Numbered from the stretch's first letter, positions 53,001 through 56,639 are shown. The stretch: DNA of 64,000 nt from Owenia fusiformis (GCA_903813345.2 CAIIXF020000006.1:25859936-25923935); one strand, 5' to 3'. The notes: a model not told the origin generated them from the letters alone. Numbers and translations: made by a program.

Positions 53001-53299
53001 AATCTGGTTCTCGCTCTAGGTCTCGCTCCAGGTCAAATTCTGGGTCTCGCTCTCGCTCCAGATCAAATTCTGGCTCAAGGTCAAGATCGAGGTCAAAATC
53101 TGGATCTCGGTCAAGATCTGGGTCACAATCACGGTCGAGATCTGGGTCAAGGAAATCTCGATCACGCAGTAGAAGTAGATCAAGGGGATCTGGCTCTGGA
53201 TCTGAACATTCAAGGTCACGATCAAGGTCACGTTCACCATCAGGGTCAGAAGGTCAACAGTCTGGGGGCGAGGCATCTGGCAAGGCATCTGACGGTTGA
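11010..53299 (+). CDS. CTR9: RNA polymerase-associated protein CTR9, 22 coding exons
   Basis: CTR9 is the TPR scaffold of the nuclear PAF1 complex, which travels with RNA polymerase II and supports H2B ubiquitination and H3K4/K36 methylation. Coding exons: 11010-11054, 17310-17408, 20840-21079, 21553-21642, 22096-22274, 22565-22760, 23232-23459, 24002-24118, 26860-27078, 27579-27762, 32158-32246, 32526-32711, 32963-33199, 33841-33957, 34446-34591, 34922-34993, 35378-35513, 35981-36124, 38594-38739, 41026-41114, 41357-41510, 52864-53299. All phases join, giving about 1,182 residues (vertebrate CTR9 is about 1,173). Family hallmarks include [11 protein letters not shown] at the start, [41 protein letters not shown] and [13 protein letters not shown]. 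TPRs fill roughly residues 45-830. A charged coiled segment follows (about 830-910), then a Lys/Ser/Asp tail. The last exon is an Arg-Ser repeat domain, more RS-like than the vertebrate Ser/Asp tail. Two minus-strand genes sit in introns 8 and 10. Small extra tail exons in the 11-kb intron 21 cannot be excluded. Confidence 0.97.
12324..13570. mobile_element. 1.25-kb inverted-repeat element enclosing a TTAA MITE
   Basis: The arms of about 126 bases are at 12324-12449 and 13442-13570. They match in inverted orientation through GCAAGGCCTGACTGCGTCGC, TAACATGCTAAATATAAGAG, CGTTTGGGAGTCTGACTTAC and GATTCGGGTTCTAACCTT. The interior has no transposase frame and contains the complete element at 12690-13103. 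Confidence 0.75.
12690..13103. repeat. TTAA-flanked palindromic MITE (piggyBac-like), complete copy
   Basis: TTAA on both sides (12686-12689, 13104-13107). Ends are GGACAGGGTGCATG and CATGCACCCTGACC. Almost the entire 414 bases are one imperfect palindrome: TTGAGTCACATGTTATTTTT, TGCCTAGAAAAG, AAATTCAGTGAAAAAA and complements. TTAA target duplication is characteristic of piggyBac-type transposition. Confidence 0.85.
13935..14275 (+). repeat. GCGGGATTTTGCGGGACAT repeat block
   Basis: ATTCGCGGGATTTTGCGGGA occurs several times. A block of about 215 bases is duplicated (GACAGATTTTTTAGAC near 13942 and 14158; GGGATTTGCGTGATTG near 14028 and 14244). Related words return at 15590-15680. Confidence 0.75.
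14292..14893. repeat. Second TTAA-flanked palindromic MITE family
   Basis: TTAA at 14288-14291 and 14894-14897. Ends AGGAATATTCCTTGCCA and TGGCAAGGAATATTCCT. Inverted similarity continues inward through GATGGCAGCT/AGCTGCCATC and GAAGTGATGTCATCGACTCT with its complement. About 602 bases, no frame. Confidence 0.85.
17310..17408 (+). CDS. CTR9: CTR9 exon 2 (residues 16-48)
   Basis: Encodes [15 protein letters not shown] and then HIWVTLA, 33 codons, phase 0 to phase 0, between TTCTAG and GTAAGT. Its last 20 or so bases and the donor are the first unit of the 69-bp tandem array that fills the next intron. Confidence 0.95.
17393..18258 (+). repeat. 69-bp minisatellite of a 5' splice site, part 1 (13 copies)
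   Basis: The unit includes CATATGGGTCACACTCGCT, GTAAGTTAACTTTATTG, TACATTAAGGTTCAACTGGA and AAGTAACATTA. The first copy overlaps the end of CTR9 exon 2, and every unit reproduces the exon 2 end plus its GTAAGT donor. The 69-bp period is a multiple of three, and length variants differ by 3 bases (one extra codon-sized block). The array is therefore open in one frame for hundreds of codons, but that frame is not the CTR9 frame. In the CTR9 frame each donor copy is followed at once by TAA. Confidence 0.97.
18259..18794. mobile_element. TA-flanked inverted-repeat element inside the array
   Basis: Ends are CAGGGTGTCAAATAAGTCTG and, inverted, CAGACTTATTTGACGCCCTG. The inverted repeats run about 45 bases, including GTTCTCCCCCCTTAACTTTT. 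TA flanks both sides (18257-18258 and 18795-18796). Removing the element and one TA restores a perfect 69-bp unit across the site, so the insertion is clean. The TA duplication suggests a Tc1/mariner-type element. It is about 536 bases with no transposase frame. A related-ended element lies at 51997-52610. Confidence 0.88.
18795..20078 (+). repeat. 69-bp minisatellite of a 5' splice site, part 2 (18 copies)
   Basis: This continues the array at 17393-18258 after the inserted element. It contains variants with +3 bases (CACACGATTCGC) and +6 bases (CTGGAAGTGGAAAGT). The last unit is truncated (CACATTGCTGTAAGTT). All length changes seen are multiples of three. Confidence 0.97.
20475..20591. repeat. 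Short foldback repeat
   Basis: CAGTTATGTCCGTATCATTG at the left is mirrored by CAATGATAGGGACATAACTG at the right. ATATATGCC and GGTCTGTCA blocks are also inverted. This is a hairpin of about 117 bases in CTR9 intron 2, likely a small MITE. Confidence 0.7.
20840..21079 (+). CDS. CTR9: CTR9 exon 3 (residues 49-128)
   Basis: Encodes [19 protein letters not shown] through [13 protein letters not shown], 80 codons, phase 0 both ends. It carries the first TPR helices. Confidence 0.96.
21131..21330. repeat. MITE with AGGCCCGTAGCCAGG ends
   Basis: Starts AGGCCCGTAGCCAGGGGGG and ends CTGGCTACGGGCCT, a perfect inverted terminal core. GAACCCCCCC blocks repeat inside. It lies in CTR9 intron 3. No coding content. 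Confidence 0.8.
21553..21642 (+). CDS. CTR9: CTR9 exon 4 (residues 129-158)
   Basis: Encodes [20 protein letters not shown] to FVLNQ, 30 codons, phase 0 both ends. Confidence 0.96.
22096..22274 (+). CDS. CTR9: CTR9 exon 5 (residues 159-218)
   Basis: Encodes the highly conserved [20 protein letters not shown] segment and [18 protein letters not shown]. It ends in phase 2 (AG|G, Arg). Confidence 0.97.
22334..22456 (+). repeat. GTGGTGACAT repeat fragment in CTR9 intron 5
   Basis: The left end is AAGTGGTGACATATTGTTAT and the right end is CACATTTTGCATGTTAATG, with TTGGCATCTGTAAC between. The same ends recur at 27869-27981, 35250-35366, 36157-36354 and 45301-47815, as fragments at 41168-41230 and 50638-50668, and around 55865-55945. 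This marks a common dispersed family. Confidence 0.7.
22565..22760 (+). CDS. CTR9: CTR9 exon 6 (residues 219-283)
   Basis: Completes the split Arg and encodes [20 protein letters not shown] to [16 protein letters not shown]. Ends in phase 0. Confidence 0.97.
23232..23459 (+). CDS. CTR9: CTR9 exon 7 (residues 284-359)
   Basis: Encodes [38 protein letters not shown] and [14 protein letters not shown], 76 codons, phase 0 both ends. Confidence 0.97.
24002..24118 (+). CDS. CTR9: CTR9 exon 8 (residues 360-398)
   Basis: Encodes [20 protein letters not shown] to AKREIAK, 39 codons. The 2.7-kb intron after it holds the nested B-box/NHL gene. Confidence 0.96.
24426..26276 (-). CDS. B-box/coiled-coil/NHL-repeat protein (TRIM-like, no RING), nested in CTR9 intron 8
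   Basis: A single-exon gene of 616 residues. Two B-box zinc fingers are visible. The first is at about 54-94 (CDSC...CIEC...CKIC...H...H). The second is at about 121-152 ([13 protein letters not shown]...CREC...HSGH). A helical, Glu/Lys/Gln-rich coiled coil follows (about 160-270). From about 400 to the end are NHL/beta-propeller-type repeats ([51 protein letters not shown]). This is the TRIM2/3/71-like layout, but no RING finger precedes the B-boxes, so direct E3 ligase activity is doubtful. Intronless B-box/NHL genes are abundantly expanded in bivalves, so this is probably one retro- or tandem-derived family member. It starts at ATG 26276 and lies antisense to CTR9, wholly within the intron. 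Confidence 0.92.
   Translation of the reverse strand: MSQMDYKKGTNPRTETDIPVEGACLYHSLTNSPMNSIVDTVERTKKRIQKEIDCDSCMEEDQQEHAVVRCIECAENLCKICEKYHRRIKSTKSHELVELTGNPENDLSIIIEGLSKRNIDCPKHPDQSLQLYCKADKIPVCRECCIARHSGHQCVKIEQVANTEMQNISATIKLGFTQKEFLDQQIKSSTDVIATEKEKFQKLLMSMRSDHHAIRIEIALWFQKLEKAVFSLHNKTINQIESQRYTIECKKSVTESTLLNLTSLKKYGHPVEIVNSSTEIKQTLHDWSSSNLEDDFEPHNTSIFEPGYLDTSQESILRYNKPQVRVLSVPSLQNKIPHSPKIYKTVHLVDKKSSYTAIRDICITNNNKNILVLESSFGEECILALYKNDGKTLIKTFTRFFHDNDRVCTLKDDCYAVIDSKQDYVAIYNQAFGLLKNIGKFQDPWDVCMNSAGELVVIDRGAKCVYIIDYKDGSILATIGTDIIQDPCFVTTNSKDVVIISDLDLNSVKGFSKYGELAFSYGTMGCGDNELDSPQGICTDSLDNIIIADCGNNRVHKLDPTGKFIKYLLTPEDNVKSPNVVTIDHNGDLLVSTKEGDLNFIKYMENSENTKIIVLV
26860..27078 (+). CDS. CTR9: CTR9 exon 9 (residues 399-471)
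   Basis: Encodes [20 protein letters not shown] to [12 protein letters not shown], 73 codons, phase 0 both ends. Confidence 0.97.
27579..27762 (+). CDS. CTR9: CTR9 exon 10 (residues 472-533)
   Basis: Encodes [18 protein letters not shown] to [10 protein letters not shown] plus the first base of a Cys codon (phase 1). The acceptor TTTTAAG is weak. A 4.4-kb intron with a nested minus-strand gene follows. Confidence 0.95.
27869..27981 (+). repeat. GTGGTGACAT repeat fragment in CTR9 intron 10
   Basis: Contains GTCACCACCAC, TTACAGTCTCCAAAT, TTGGCATCTGTAACAAATGG and GTAGTGACATTTTGCATGT. It has the same order of blocks as the copy at 22334-22456. Confidence 0.65.
28600..29036 (-). CDS. Single-pass membrane protein, exon 3 (transmembrane and cytoplasmic tail)
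   Basis: The final coding exon of a 223-residue protein with exons at 30259-30264 and 29925-30153. It begins by completing an Asp codon (G|AC) and reads [14 protein letters not shown] short Ser/Thr-rich stalk follows, then a clear transmembrane helix ([21 protein letters not shown]) with a stop-transfer cluster ([12 protein letters not shown]). The cytoplasmic tail is about 60 residues, charged and acidic at the end ([12 protein letters not shown]). A TTTATT (minus AATAAA) near 28409 could end the transcript. The gene is antisense in CTR9 intron 10. Confidence 0.85.
29386..29477. repeat. Foldback hairpin repeat
   Basis: CCTATGG ... AAATATCACTTATATCCA at the left is mirrored by TGGATATAAGTGATATTT ... 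CCATAGG at the right. It lies in the intron between exons 2 and 3 of the nested membrane-protein gene. Confidence 0.75.
29714..29819. repeat. Foldback array of CCATCGAATATCAC words
   Basis: Three direct copies of CCATCGAATATCAC(C/T)TTT are followed at once by two inverted copies (AAAAGTGATATTCGATGGTT). The whole can fold into a long stem. It is intronic to the nested membrane-protein gene. The GATATTCGAT word recurs at 29880. Confidence 0.8.
29925..30153 (-). CDS. Single-pass membrane protein, exon 2 (signal peptide and Cys-rich ectodomain)
   Basis: Joins in phase 0 to the exon at 30259-30264 (Met-His) to give a signal-like start, [20 protein letters not shown]. The mature ectodomain has about six Cys, with [25 protein letters not shown] and later VCKDDPE...LC. 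The [11 protein letters not shown] core resembles the VCGxDGxTYxNxC centre of Kazal-type protease inhibitor domains, though the first Cys of that core is missing. The family call is tentative. The donor is GTAAAT. Role unknown: a cell-surface receptor or adhesion-type protein is possible. Confidence 0.8.
30259..30264 (-). CDS. Single-pass membrane protein, exon 1 (Met-His)
   Basis: ATGCAT followed by a consensus GTGAGT donor. The next exon continues ATA TTT TTC in phase 0, completing a hydrophobic signal peptide. No other in-frame Met precedes the signal segment, which supports this start. Confidence 0.7.
30265..32157. other. Rest of CTR9 intron 10, promoter side of nested gene
   Basis: AT-rich, with no further coding signal. 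It should contain the promoter of the nested minus-strand gene upstream of 30264. A TAGTTTCATAT word repeats three times near 31430-31462. Confidence 0.4.
32158..32246 (+). CDS. CTR9: CTR9 exon 11 (residues 534-562)
   Basis: Completes the split Cys and encodes [20 protein letters not shown] to LQINQ. Ends in phase 0. Confidence 0.96.
32526..32711 (+). CDS. CTR9: CTR9 exon 12 (residues 563-624)
   Basis: Encodes [20 protein letters not shown] to [10 protein letters not shown], 62 codons. The donor GTGAAA and acceptor CATTAAG are both weak, but the phase and conservation are clear. Confidence 0.95.
32963..33199 (+). CDS. CTR9: CTR9 exon 13 (residues 625-703)
   Basis: Encodes [29 protein letters not shown] and [16 protein letters not shown], 79 codons, phase 0 both ends. 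Confidence 0.97.
33841..33957 (+). CDS. CTR9: CTR9 exon 14 (residues 704-742)
   Basis: Encodes [20 protein letters not shown] to CKQTLMK, 39 codons, phase 0 both ends. Confidence 0.96.
34446..34591 (+). CDS. CTR9: CTR9 exon 15 (residues 743-791)
   Basis: Encodes [20 protein letters not shown], then [15 protein letters not shown] and LELAHR. Ends in phase 2. Confidence 0.96.
34922..34993 (+). CDS. CTR9: CTR9 exon 16 (residues 792-815)
   Basis: A small exon encoding [20 protein letters not shown] and IEA plus a split Arg (phase 1 in, phase 2 out). Confidence 0.95.
35250..35366 (+). repeat. GTGGTGACAT repeat fragment abutting the exon 17 acceptor
   Basis: Contains TTGGCGTCTGTAACAG, a second TTGGTGTCTGTAACAG, and GTGGTGACATTTTGCATGTT. 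It stops about 11 bases before the exon 17 splice site, so the exon's pyrimidine tract directly follows repeat sequence. Confidence 0.65.
35378..35513 (+). CDS. CTR9: CTR9 exon 17 (residues 816-860)
   Basis: Encodes [18 protein letters not shown] and then a Glu/Arg/Lys-rich helix ([20 protein letters not shown]). This is the end of the TPR body and the start of the charged coiled segment. Confidence 0.96.
35981..36124 (+). CDS. CTR9: CTR9 exon 18 (residues 861-908)
   Basis: Encodes [20 protein letters not shown] to PSRKSGGR, 48 codons, phase 0 both ends. Charged helical segment. Confidence 0.94.
36157..36354 (+). repeat. GTGGTGACAT repeat with local 19-bp triplication
   Basis: It starts GTCACCACTAGAAATGGTGA. 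ATGGTGACATATCACCAGA is then repeated, giving three ATGGTGACATAT words. It ends GGTGGTGACATTTTGCATAT. It is the same family as 22334-22456, in CTR9 intron 18. Confidence 0.7.
37861..38036. repeat. Short inverted-repeat element, GGGGTTTCA family, copy 3
   Basis: Reversed relative to the copies at 770 and 4633. It starts CAGGGGTTTCACTAGAATTT and ends GCTGTTAATGAAACCCCTG. It keeps the AACAGGCGATTT / AAAATCGCCTGTTG inner palindrome. In CTR9 intron 18. Confidence 0.75.
38594..38739 (+). CDS. CTR9: CTR9 exon 19 (residues 909-957)
   Basis: Encodes [19 protein letters not shown] and a Lys/Arg-rich end. The phase 2 end (AG|G) joins exon 20 exactly, but the donor GTTCGT is poor. Reading through instead reaches TAG at 38750-38752 after RFVK, so a shortened isoform lacking the last three exons is possible. 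Confidence 0.85.
39612..39952 (+). repeat. tRNA-headed repeat, copy 1
   Basis: Shares GATCGGAGCCGGCGATATGA, GTGACGTCACTTCCGAATCA, a tRNA-like segment and GAGCGATGTGCAGGTTTAAT with the copy at 44553-45052. It is shorter at the 5' side because of an internal deletion. It resembles a tRNA-derived SINE or a tRNA-containing DNA element. Confidence 0.8.
39744..39808 (+). tRNA. tRNA-Ala(AGC)-like sequence, D-arm truncated, probably a pseudogene
   Basis: Good pol III internal boxes are present: A box TGGTGTAGCGG and B box GGTTCGAATCC. The anticodon stem CTCGC/GCGGG encloses the loop TTAGCAC, anticodon AGC (Ala). GGTGGTG can pair with AGTCGCC as a wobble-rich acceptor. About five bases of the D arm are missing compared with a normal tRNA-Ala. 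A run of T follows at once, a pol III terminator. It is inside a repeat, so it is probably not a working tRNA gene. Confidence 0.55.
41026..41114 (+). CDS. CTR9: CTR9 exon 20 (residues 958-987)
   Basis: Completes the split Arg and encodes [15 protein letters not shown] and a Lys/Arg-rich end. Ends in phase 1 (G|GA, Gly). Confidence 0.88.
41168..41230 (+). repeat. GTGGTGACAT repeat end fragment
   Basis: GTGACCACCACCACCACATA then TTGTTATAGTCTCCATTG: the left end of the family seen at 22334 and 45301, truncated. In CTR9 intron 20. Confidence 0.5.
41357..41510 (+). CDS. CTR9: CTR9 exon 21 (residues 988-1038)
   Basis: Encodes [18 protein letters not shown] and [15 protein letters not shown], ending KLKIASG. 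The SKAMISSS and KLKIA segments match the vertebrate tail (SKAIISSS, KLKIA). Phase 2 at the end joins exon 22 (GG|T). The donor is GTATGT. Confidence 0.93.
41520..42442 (+). repeat. 33-bp minisatellite with higher-order structure (about 28 copies)
   Basis: The unit contains AAATATGGAAATCATTAATG and ACACCCAACTACC. It begins about 10 bases after the CTR9 exon 21 donor. Marked variants (CCTAACTAAC) recur 132 bases apart (41546 and 41678, four units) and 264 bases apart (41909 and 42173, eight units). This shows that blocks of units were copied together. It is open in several frames on both strands because 33 is a multiple of three; these frames are not genes. Confidence 0.95.
42522..43832. mobile_element. 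1.3-kb inverted-repeat element with CAGAGGCCTAATTCATGAAA ends
   Basis: Left end CAGAGGCCTAATTCATGAAA, right end TTTCATGAATTAGGCCTCTG: an exact 20-base terminal inverted repeat. GC-rich subterminal words (GCGGTACCGC, TGCGGACAC) are repeated inside. No transposase frame is seen. A TTAA-flanked element is nested at 42920-43145. The CAGAGG end suggests a hAT-like element, but no clear 8-bp duplication is seen. Confidence 0.75.
42920..43145. repeat. TTAA-flanked MITE, degraded copy (nested)
   Basis: Flanked by TTAA at 42916-42919 and 43146-43149. Internal blocks match the full copy at 12690-13103: AGTCACATGTTATTTTTCAA, AATCACTCCTTC, TTTTGCACGAAAAGTGCACT and AACTAGAAAAGACTGGTGAG. It is shorter and more diverged. 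Confidence 0.7.
44553..45052 (+). repeat. tRNA-headed repeat, copy 2 (longer)
   Basis: Begins near GTTAAAGCTGGACTGCGCTC and carries a GAAACGC...GGGTTGTTTCGG hairpin. It then shares GATCGGAGCCGGCGATATGA, the tRNA-like unit and the tail to GTGCAGGTTTAATG with copy 1. Flanking sequence diverges on both sides, so it is a true dispersed repeat. Confidence 0.8.
44842..44906 (+). tRNA. tRNA-Ala(AGC)-like sequence, second copy, probably a pseudogene
   Basis: The same 65-base unit as 39744-39808, with intact A and B boxes and the AGC anticodon loop (TTAGCAC). It carries a CTTCGC change in the anticodon stem and GATCGCC at the 3' acceptor side, and is followed by TTTT. The D arm is short by about five bases. 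Confidence 0.5.
45301..47815 (+). repeat. Full GTGGTGACAT-family element enclosing an AGGTCA-rich satellite
   Basis: Starts GTCACCACCAAAAGTGGTGA, CATATTGTTATGGTCTCC, and ends GGTGGTGACATTTTGTCATG, TTAATGCC. These are the same ends found in the short copies. Between them lie a G/T-rich GGCGTCCGGCGGTTGGCGTC stretch and a long tandem array. It appears to be the least deleted member in the window. Confidence 0.75.
45470..47750 (+). repeat. Tandem array of about 17 units (about 100-170 bp) rich in AAGGTCA/TGACCTT
   Basis: Each unit has CAAAATCATCTACGTGTTCT, CAGAAATTCAAATCTGACTT, GATTTGACATTTGACCTTCA, ATGACCTTCTCAAGGTCAAA and AAAGGTCAAAAAGGTCTGTT. Units vary in length by loss or gain of the AGATTTGACTTA block and of single AAGGTCA words. 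The AGGTCA words fall in regular spacings: TGACCT-5-AGGTCA everted pairs, AGGTCA-4-AGGTCA direct repeats, and a 3-base direct spacing. No coding potential. Confidence 0.95.
47816..51994. other. CTR9 intron 21, unannotated AT-rich stretch
   Basis: No coding exon is recognised. One end fragment of the GTGGTGACAT family lies at 50638-50668 (GTGGTGACATTTTGCATGTT). I cannot exclude a small CTR9 tail exon. Confidence 0.35.
51997..52610. mobile_element. TA-flanked inverted-repeat element, CAGGGTGTCA ends
   Basis: Inverted ends of about 55 bases include CAGGGTGTCAAAAAA, CAACGGCACCCCCCTCTACA and AAAAAGT. TA flanks both ends (51995-51996, 52611-52612). The first ten bases equal those of the element in the exon 2 array (18259-18794), so the two probably share a transposase source. 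A 64-codon frame inside (52295-52489) is not recognisable as transposase. Confidence 0.85.
52864..53299 (+). CDS. CTR9: CTR9 exon 22 (residues 1039-1182), Arg-Ser repeat tail
   Basis: Begins [20 protein letters not shown] and then becomes a long run of Ser-Arg and Ser-Gly dipeptides. It ends [12 protein letters not shown] at a TGA. It is enriched in TCACGATC / TCAAGGTC-type codon repeats. The family tail is normally Ser/Asp/Glu-rich; here it is positively charged and looks like the RS domains of splicing factors. Confidence 0.93.
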
Positions 53300-53382
53300 G
53301 AAATGTAACATGAATCAGGATTTAAGAACTCTGATTCTTGACTGACACTTGAGATATGGTTAACCATCAAACGTTTATGCAT

Positions 53383-53437
53383 GTCACCTTCATGCATGGT
53401 GTCACCTACATGCATGGTGTCACCTACATGCATGGAG
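53383..53437 (+). repeat. 18-bp tandem repeat in the CTR9 3' UTR
   Basis: Three near-identical CATGCATGGTGTCACCTA units (the first is CTTCATGCATGGTGTCACCTA-like) lie about 85 bases after the stop codon. CATGCATG is itself palindromic. Confidence 0.75.
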
Positions 53438-53772
53438 TGAACAAACTCTTTGCTGCAACTCATAAGACTTTAGACACAACATAACATTTGTGATATCACA
53501 CTTTATTGAAATCTTTGATGATATCTTATGACTTATATTATGATTTTCGAGAGTAAAATTATAAAAAATTTCCCCTCCAAAATATTGGAGAAAGTTCGGG
53601 AAGATCTTAGATATAATATTTGAACCTGCTTTAAGATTATGAAAAAGGAGTACTTCTCTGCACTATTGAAGATATCTTAATTGTGCAACTGATATTTTGA
53701 AGCCTTGATTATACAAGTATGTGTTGAATTTCAATATTTTTGTAGATTTTGTAACAACTTGCTTGAAAACAA

Positions 53773-53778
53773 AATAAA
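53773..53778 (+). terminator. Candidate CTR9 polyadenylation signal
   Basis: AATAAA in the context AAAACAAAATAAATATG, about 475 bases after the stop. Another AATAAA-type word follows near 54033. Which is used cannot be decided from sequence. Confidence 0.4.
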
Positions 53779-54334
53779 TATGTACATATAAATATTTATT
53801 ATCTTGGTTTATAAATGGAGGCCGACAAGTTGAAAGAAGTTTAGAAAAATGCCTCAATTTTACCGTTTTTGTTGCTTTTATGTTCTCTCTTATTTTGAAA
53901 AAGTCCAACAATTTTGACTAAAAAAATTCTGGTGAAAAATGCAAAATTGAAAAAATTGAATGGGGACATTGCTGTATTTTACATCTCTCCAATAGCTTCT
54001 CTATTTCATCAGACAACTAGTACATTTTAGAAAAATAAAATTAAGATTATGAAGAAACCTTTGGTATTTTTAAGATTTCTTCCAACCTTTTACATATCCT
54101 GTATTTTCACGCCTTGTAATGGATACAAAATTAGTATCACACTGCGACTGACATCACTGTGTCACACTTCATTTTCTGATTAAAAATCATTTGAACATTC
54201 ATCTCTCAAATATGAATAAATATTTTCTGTATTTTGCTCCAAACTTATAATGTACTGTAGAACAATTCTATTTCATTCTATTGAGTTGAATACCCTTTCA
54301 CAAGTAAAAATATCCTAAAGCCCAAAAGGTAAGC

Positions 54335-54520
54335 ACTGTAAAACCTGTGGAACACCTGTACCTTTAAAGAGTGTTCCACTTGGGAGGTATTCCACTTGTA
54401 GAGGTTCATTTAACATGAAGTCAGTCGGTTTTGGGACTGAAAAGTTTTCCAATAACAAAGGTGTTCTACTTCTAGAGGTGTTCCACTTCTAGAGGTGTTC
54501 CACTTAACTGGTTTTACTGT
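54335..54520. repeat. MITE-like element with ACTGTAAAACC ends
   Basis: Left ACTGTAAAACCTGTGGAACA, right inverted (AACTGGTTTTACTGT). Inside, GGTGTTCCACTTCTAGA words repeat two to three times in direct orientation. Confidence 0.65.
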
Positions 54521-54612
54521 ACAATATCAACTTGTGAAGTGCAATGGTTGTTCACGTCCCTTGACCCAGCTTTAAACCGATTATGCAATTTCAAACTATA
54601 TAGTGATATAAT

Positions 54613-55237
54613 GGTAACTGGTCAACTCGTACCCAAGACAACTCGTACCCAAGACAACTCATACCCAAGTATATATTTTGTTTTGAATCAAGCGTTGGAC
54701 TGGGAATGTGAATAGATATACATATTATAATTGTAACATACTGTTCAGAATAGTTTAAAGTTTGAAGAAGAATTTTCGGAAGAAATTGATTTAATTTTGT
54801 GACATTTTGAGCTGAGAGTCAATTTATATTGACTATTATTTTATATTGGTCACAGATTCAGGATGTTCGAGTGAAGAGTAATATTTTTATCACACATATA
54901 ATCATTTTTCAAAATATTGTATGTTTATGAGTGTTTGGAACAATTAGTGTCAGATCTAATGTTGTAATTATATATATTTATAATATGTTTGACAAAAAAT
55001 GTTGAGAACAAGTGCTTCAAGCACTTCTTTTATTTAATAGAAAAATGCTTTACTGATCCAGTGAGAAAAAATGTCTTCTAAATTCAAAAAAATATTGAGG
55101 CTTATTTGATTCACATTATAACATGAAAGCATTACAAATTCAATTTTTCCCTAATATGCACCCATAATACTGAAAATAATCTTGGGTACGAGTTGTCTTG
55201 GGTACGAGTTGTCTTGGGTACGAGTTGACTAGGAAGC
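54613..55237. mobile_element. hAT-like non-autonomous element with triple 18-bp ends and 8-bp target duplication
   Basis: An exact 8-base duplication GATATAAT flanks it (54605-54612 and 55238-55245). The left end carries three tandem AACTCGTACCCAAGAC-type units. The right end carries the same three inverted (CTTGGGTACGAGTTGTCT). The interior (about 500 bases) is AT-rich with no frame. An 8-base duplication is the hallmark of hAT elements. Confidence 0.85.
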
Positions 55238-55730
55238 GATATAATTATGTGTGATATTAAAATACTCATGTGTCAATAAGATCACAGGATCTCAAGTTTT
55301 GTAAGTCATATACATTTAGAAATGTAGGATGAAACGAGTGAGTGATCAATTTACACCGCAATCTGGGAATTTATTCATGAAAAACTTGGGTGTTAGGAAT
55401 TAGTCGCCTTATTATTTGTACCGATTGGTTGTCGTAGTTGTCTTGGCGACATATATGTGTTTATCAAAAATCCATTATTCAGGAAACGTGGGTTTAAATT
55501 GCTAAAAGATGAAATAAATCTAGAACAGTCTAAAGCTTACATCATCAACAGATCTTTTGTTACATAAATAGTTCAAAAATGAATTTGTCACTTTTAAAAA
55601 CTGTAGAGATTTTATCAATTTAATTTGTAATGTGACTTATTTGGCAAACAATTGTTAAAGCTTCAATATTTTGCAGAAAGAAGGTTTGAATTAGTCCATT
55701 AATAATGCAAATGGCAGCCTTTTATGCATC

Positions 55731-55821
55731 CTCCGTATCGCAGGGTTACAGAAACATACTTAAAGTTCCTTGGAAGAAGGAAGGAACTTTGTGTATGATT
55801 CTGTAACCCTGCGATACGGAG
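55731..55821. repeat. Near-perfect 91-bp hairpin
   Basis: CTCCGTATCGCAGGGTTACA(GAA) at the left and its exact complement at the right (TTCTGTAACCCTGCGATACG(GAG)). The middle (GTTCCTT...AAGGAAC) is also palindromic. It is followed by TTTTTTT. It could be a tiny MITE or a transcribed hairpin. Confidence 0.8.
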
Positions 55822-55864
55822 TTTTTTTATTTTGGGTTTCAGGGTCAGGATAAGAGATCAGAAA

Positions 55865-55945
55865 AGTTGGCATCCGGTGTTCGGAGTTTGGCATCTGTAA
55901 CAAATAGCAGGTGATGACATTTTGCATGTTAATGCCTGGTCTAAT
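55865..55945 (+). repeat. GTGGTGACAT repeat fragment in the intergenic region
   Basis: TTTGGCATCTGTAACAAATA, GCAGGTGATGACATTTTGCA, TGTTAATGCC: the right half of the family seen in the CTR9 introns. Confidence 0.6.
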
Positions 55946-56082
55946 TTTGGGGTATTCTGTTTTCGGGATAAGAGATCCGAAAAGCACACTAAATTCCTCC
56001 TTTAATTTTGCTTCTTTAAAATATCATCACCTACATAGTTAACATTAGTTCCAACAAAATGTTCTAAAAAGCAAGCCCAACG

Positions 56083-56249
56083 TCCTGTTTAAGAACCTCT
56101 ATTCTTACTATTGAAAATGGATTCTAGCAATACTGTCCAGCTTGAACCTACTCAAGTTGATGGAATCTCAACAAGTACAGTCATGTGGAATAGTATTGCT
56201 ATTTGCTAGAATCCATTTTCCATAGTAAGAATAGGGGTTCTTAAACAGG
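56083..56249. repeat. 167-bp foldback repeat
   Basis: CCTGTTTAAGAACCTCTATT, CTTACTAT..GAAAATGGATTC at the left, with the inverted partner at the right (GAATCCATTTTC, ATAGTAAGAATAGGGGTTC, TTAAACAGG). Loop of about 60 bases. MITE-like. Confidence 0.75.
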
Positions 56250-56633
56250 AAATTAAAGCCTTAATGCCTTTTTGAAATTTTTGGTTAGTACTACATTTAG
56301 GCTCTACACTTTAAGGTTTCACAAGACAGATCTAATCACAGATGAAACGCAAAATGAGTGTGTTGCAATTATAAATTATTTACTCAGAGAGATTTAAATA
56401 AATACTCAGTACAATTTTTTTCTTTTACCCCTCAGGTTCTTACTGTTTATTGTTCTGCATTGGATATGCTTTATATCCTGATTTTTGTCATGTGTAAAAT
56501 AAAGTGATTTACTGAAGTATATATGTATACATGAGGATTTTTAGGCTTTCGAGACTTCTTTACAGTCATAGACAATTAGAAAATTAAGGCAAAATGTGGT
56601 GTTAATCAATTTTTGTAAGCCCAAAAATTGTAT

Positions 56634-56639
56634 TTTATT
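56634..56639 (-). terminator. Candidate polyadenylation signal of the prohormone gene
   Basis: TTTATT on the plus strand is AATAAA on the minus strand. It lies about 170 bases after the stop codon of the gene ending at 56811. Confidence 0.4.

Noticed and set aside
52755-53345. 196-codon frame overlapping the last CTR9 exon
   Set aside because: It is a shifted-frame shadow of the Arg-Ser coding repeats. The CTR9 frame joins exon 21 in phase and matches the family.
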